Positions 62,297 to 64,000 of a stretch of 64,000 bases of DNA are shown piece by piece. Location: the NCBI GenBank assembly GCA_025612245.1, contig JAAXKQ010000004.1, positions 186,001 to 250,000 of the forward strand, written 5' to 3'. Numbering within the stretch: the first letter of the stretch is position 1; every line of letters begins with the position of its first letter. The stretch is from Ignavibacteria bacterium. GTDB lineage: Bacteria; Bacteroidota; Ignavibacteria; Ignavibacteriales; SURF-24. Below the pieces are notes generated by a model. The model was given only the letters and a program-made list of their open reading frames with translations. It was not told the origin of the DNA and did not search any database. The translations under genes and the position numbers were made by a program.

Positions 62297-64000
62297 TCAG
62301 CTCAGCTCTTCCAGTTCCTTTTCGAGCAGCTGTTTGTAATGCAGGCCCGAGTAAATTCCCTGTTTTCGCACGAGCTCCTCGTGTGTACCCTGTTCGGCAA
62401 TTCTGCCCTCGCTTAGGACAAAGATAAGGTCGGCGTCCTTGACCGTTGAGATGCGGTGGCTAATGATTATGCTCGTCCTTTCTTTCATGAAAGTCCTCAG
62501 GTTTTTCAAAATTCCCTCTTCGGTTCTTGTATCCACTGCCGAGAAGGAGTCGTCCAGTATCAGTATTGCAGGGTCAATTGCAAGTGCCCTTGCAAGGCAC
62601 GTTCTCTGCTTCTGTCCGCCAGAAAGAGTAATGCCTCTTTCGCCCAGCATGGTTTCGTAGCCAAGAGGGAAGCTTTCAATGTCTTTTGTAAGCTGTGCAA
62701 TTTCAGCCGAGGAGGCAACTGTCTTCATGTTCGTTTCCTTCAGTCCGTATGCGATATTATTTGCAAGAGTATCGGAAAAAAGGAAAGTTTCCTGGGGGAC
62801 GAGCCCAATGTGTTTTCTGAGCGTCTTGAGGGGAATTTCCTTAATGTTTCTGCCGTCAATGAGTACTTCCCCTTCTGTTACGTCATAGAGCCTGGGTACA
62901 AGGTCAACGAGCGTTGTTTTTCCTGCGCCTGTCTGCCCGATGATTGCGGCAGTCATTCCGGCCGGGATCTTAAGGTTAATATTCTTAAAGACATAAGGCA
63001 GTTCGGGAGAATACCTGAAGCTCACGTTCTTAAATTCAATTGTGCCTTTAACGTTATCTATGGAATGGTCGGTTATGCTGCTATCCTGAATTTCGTACTT
63101 TTCGGAAAGCATTTTGTTAAGGCGCTTCATGCTGGCCGAAGCCTGCTGTATCAGGTTTACGACCCAGCCTATTGCTATCATGGGCCAGATTAAGAGTCCC
63201 AGGTATATTACAAATGCCGAGATTTCTCCCAGGTCCATGGTTCCGTTTATGACCTGTATGCCGCCAAGCCAGATGACAAGTATTATTGAAATTCCGGTTA
63301 CAAGGTAGAGCGCAGGCTGGAACATGGATTCGATTTTAACCATGTCCATATTTTTCAGGAGGTAGTCGTGGCTCAGTTTCTGGAATTCATTTATCTCGTT
63401 ATCCTCCCGGACGTATGACTTAATTACACGAATTCCGGAGAAGCTTTCCTGTGCCTTGGTTGTAAGTTCCGAGAACTTCTCCTGTATATAGGTATACTTA
63501 ATGTGGATCTTTTTCCCCAGCTTATAGACCAGGTACGACAAGACGGGCAACGGGAGCAGGGAATAAATGGTCAGCGGAATGCTTAAGGATACCATTATAA
63601 CGATTACCATGACTAGTCTTACGAACGTATCGGTTGAATACATGACAGCCGGGCCCACAAAGGTTCTTACGGCGTTCAGGTCATTTGTGGCGTGCGCCAT
63701 AATGTTGCCCGTGGAGTTGTTCTGGAAATACCTGAGCGAAAGCCTCTGTATGTGGCTCCAGAAATCCTGCCTCAGGTCGTACTCGATTTCGCGGGATACG
63801 ACGATGATGGTTTCCCGGATGAGGAACCTGAAGAATCCGCTTAAGAAAGAGGTGGCTACAATCAAGATCCCATAGCGGACGAGCGCCGCGTAGCCGACAT
63901 TTTTCTGCAAAGCGTTAATGCTGTCCTTTAAGAATAAGGGAACATAAACCGTACCCAGGTTCGACAGCAAAATAAACAAGACTCCCCAAAGGAGTTTGGA
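62297..64000 (-). CDS. ABC exporter half-transporter with degenerate ATP site (5' end outside window)
   Basis: 568 codons visible, including the stop; the frame is open to base 64000, so the start is beyond the edge. Six membrane helices precede an ATPase domain: Walker A IIGQTGAGKTTLVDL, Q-loop LVPQETFLFSDTL, standard signature LSGGQKQR, but Walker B AILILDDSFSAVD, with Asp in the catalytic Glu position, and IISHRIST. This is the degenerate-site partner in heterodimeric exporters such as TM287/288 or BmrCD. The next gene (60434-62227) supplies the canonical Walker B and the altered signature. Confidence 0.92.
   Translation of the reverse strand, partial: SKLLWGVLFILLSNLGTVYVPLFLKDSINALQKNVGYAALVRYGILIVATSFLSGFFRFLIRETIIVVSREIEYDLRQDFWSHIQRLSLRYFQNNSTGNIMAHATNDLNAVRTFVGPAVMYSTDTFVRLVMVIVIMVSLSIPLTIYSLLPLPVLSYLVYKLGKKIHIKYTYIQEKFSELTTKAQESFSGIRVIKSYVREDNEINEFQKLSHDYLLKNMDMVKIESMFQPALYLVTGISIILVIWLGGIQVINGTMDLGEISAFVIYLGLLIWPMIAIGWVVNLIQQASASMKRLNKMLSEKYEIQDSSITDHSIDNVKGTIEFKNVSFRYSPELPYVFKNINLKIPAGMTAAIIGQTGAGKTTLVDLVPRLYDVTEGEVLIDGRNIKEIPLKTLRKHIGLVPQETFLFSDTLANNIAYGLKETNMKTVASSAEIAQLTKDIESFPLGYETMLGERGITLSGGQKQRTCLARALAIDPAILILDDSFSAVDTRTEEGILKNLRTFMKERTSIIISHRISTVKDADLIFVLSEGRIAEQGTHEELVRKQGIYSGLHYKQLLEKELEELS

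Overview
The window looks like a chromosomal piece of a Bacteroidota/Chlorobi-group bacterium, most likely an Ignavibacteria-type organism. Two large exported proteins (30007-31998 and 46017-50075) end in the QNYPNPFNPST-type C-terminal sorting domain typical of type IX secretion cargo in that lineage. A Kdo transferase and a heptosyltransferase show a Gram-negative envelope. No rRNA, tRNA or CRISPR array was found. The placement is inferred from motifs, not from a database search.

Layout. 1-915: an OmpR-type response regulator cut by the left edge, and a DUF2231 membrane protein. 1189-8498: one seven-gene arginine operon read leftward (argC-J-B-D-R-G-H), with a paired ArgR operator and a candidate promoter upstream of argC, and a terminator after argH. 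8967-15222: a rightward six-gene cluster for surface-glycan assembly (FAD oxidoreductase, two GT2 glycosyltransferases, a multi-pass membrane protein, an SDR enzyme, a TIM-barrel isomerase). 15314-19206: a SIS-domain protein, an unusual ROK protein, a dicarboxylate/amino-acid symporter and a TerB-like protein. 19281-28550: a leftward propionate/methylmalonyl-CoA module. It contains a B12-dependent mutase catalytic subunit, an epimerase, a carboxyltransferase, two biotin carriers, two Na+-pump beta subunits of different subtype, two very short membrane peptides (52 and 40 aa) and a separate gamma/delta-like C-terminal protein, with a terC gene embedded. Together these fit succinate-to-propionate interconversion coupled to sodium transport.

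28899-40337: an orphan CheB, an exported M1 peptidase, a beta-barrel protein, a lipoprotein pseudogene, an exported GH13 enzyme, a VanX-type dipeptidase and a large PAS hybrid histidine kinase. 40376-48050 is an accessory, mostly AT-rich stretch: a truncated propeller fragment, a degenerate IS3-family element with matched ends, a metzincin-like lipoprotein, a BsuPI-like exported protein, and the 5' half of a 1352-residue sorting-domain protein whose base composition switches near 48055. 50365-64000 returns to housekeeping genes: fatty acid hydroxylase, MFS transporter, RibD/DHFR-like reductase, PEP carboxykinase, rhomboid protease, Kdo transferase plus heptosyltransferase, fructose-1,6-bisphosphatase, and two ABC exporter half-transporters with complementary degenerate ATP sites.

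The most interesting items are the duplicated and split sodium-pump decarboxylase module with two short unannotated peptides, the chimeric sorting-domain gene in the accessory stretch, a lipoprotein pseudogene broken by two T-run indels, the ARG-box pair, and several strong unexplained intergenic hairpins.
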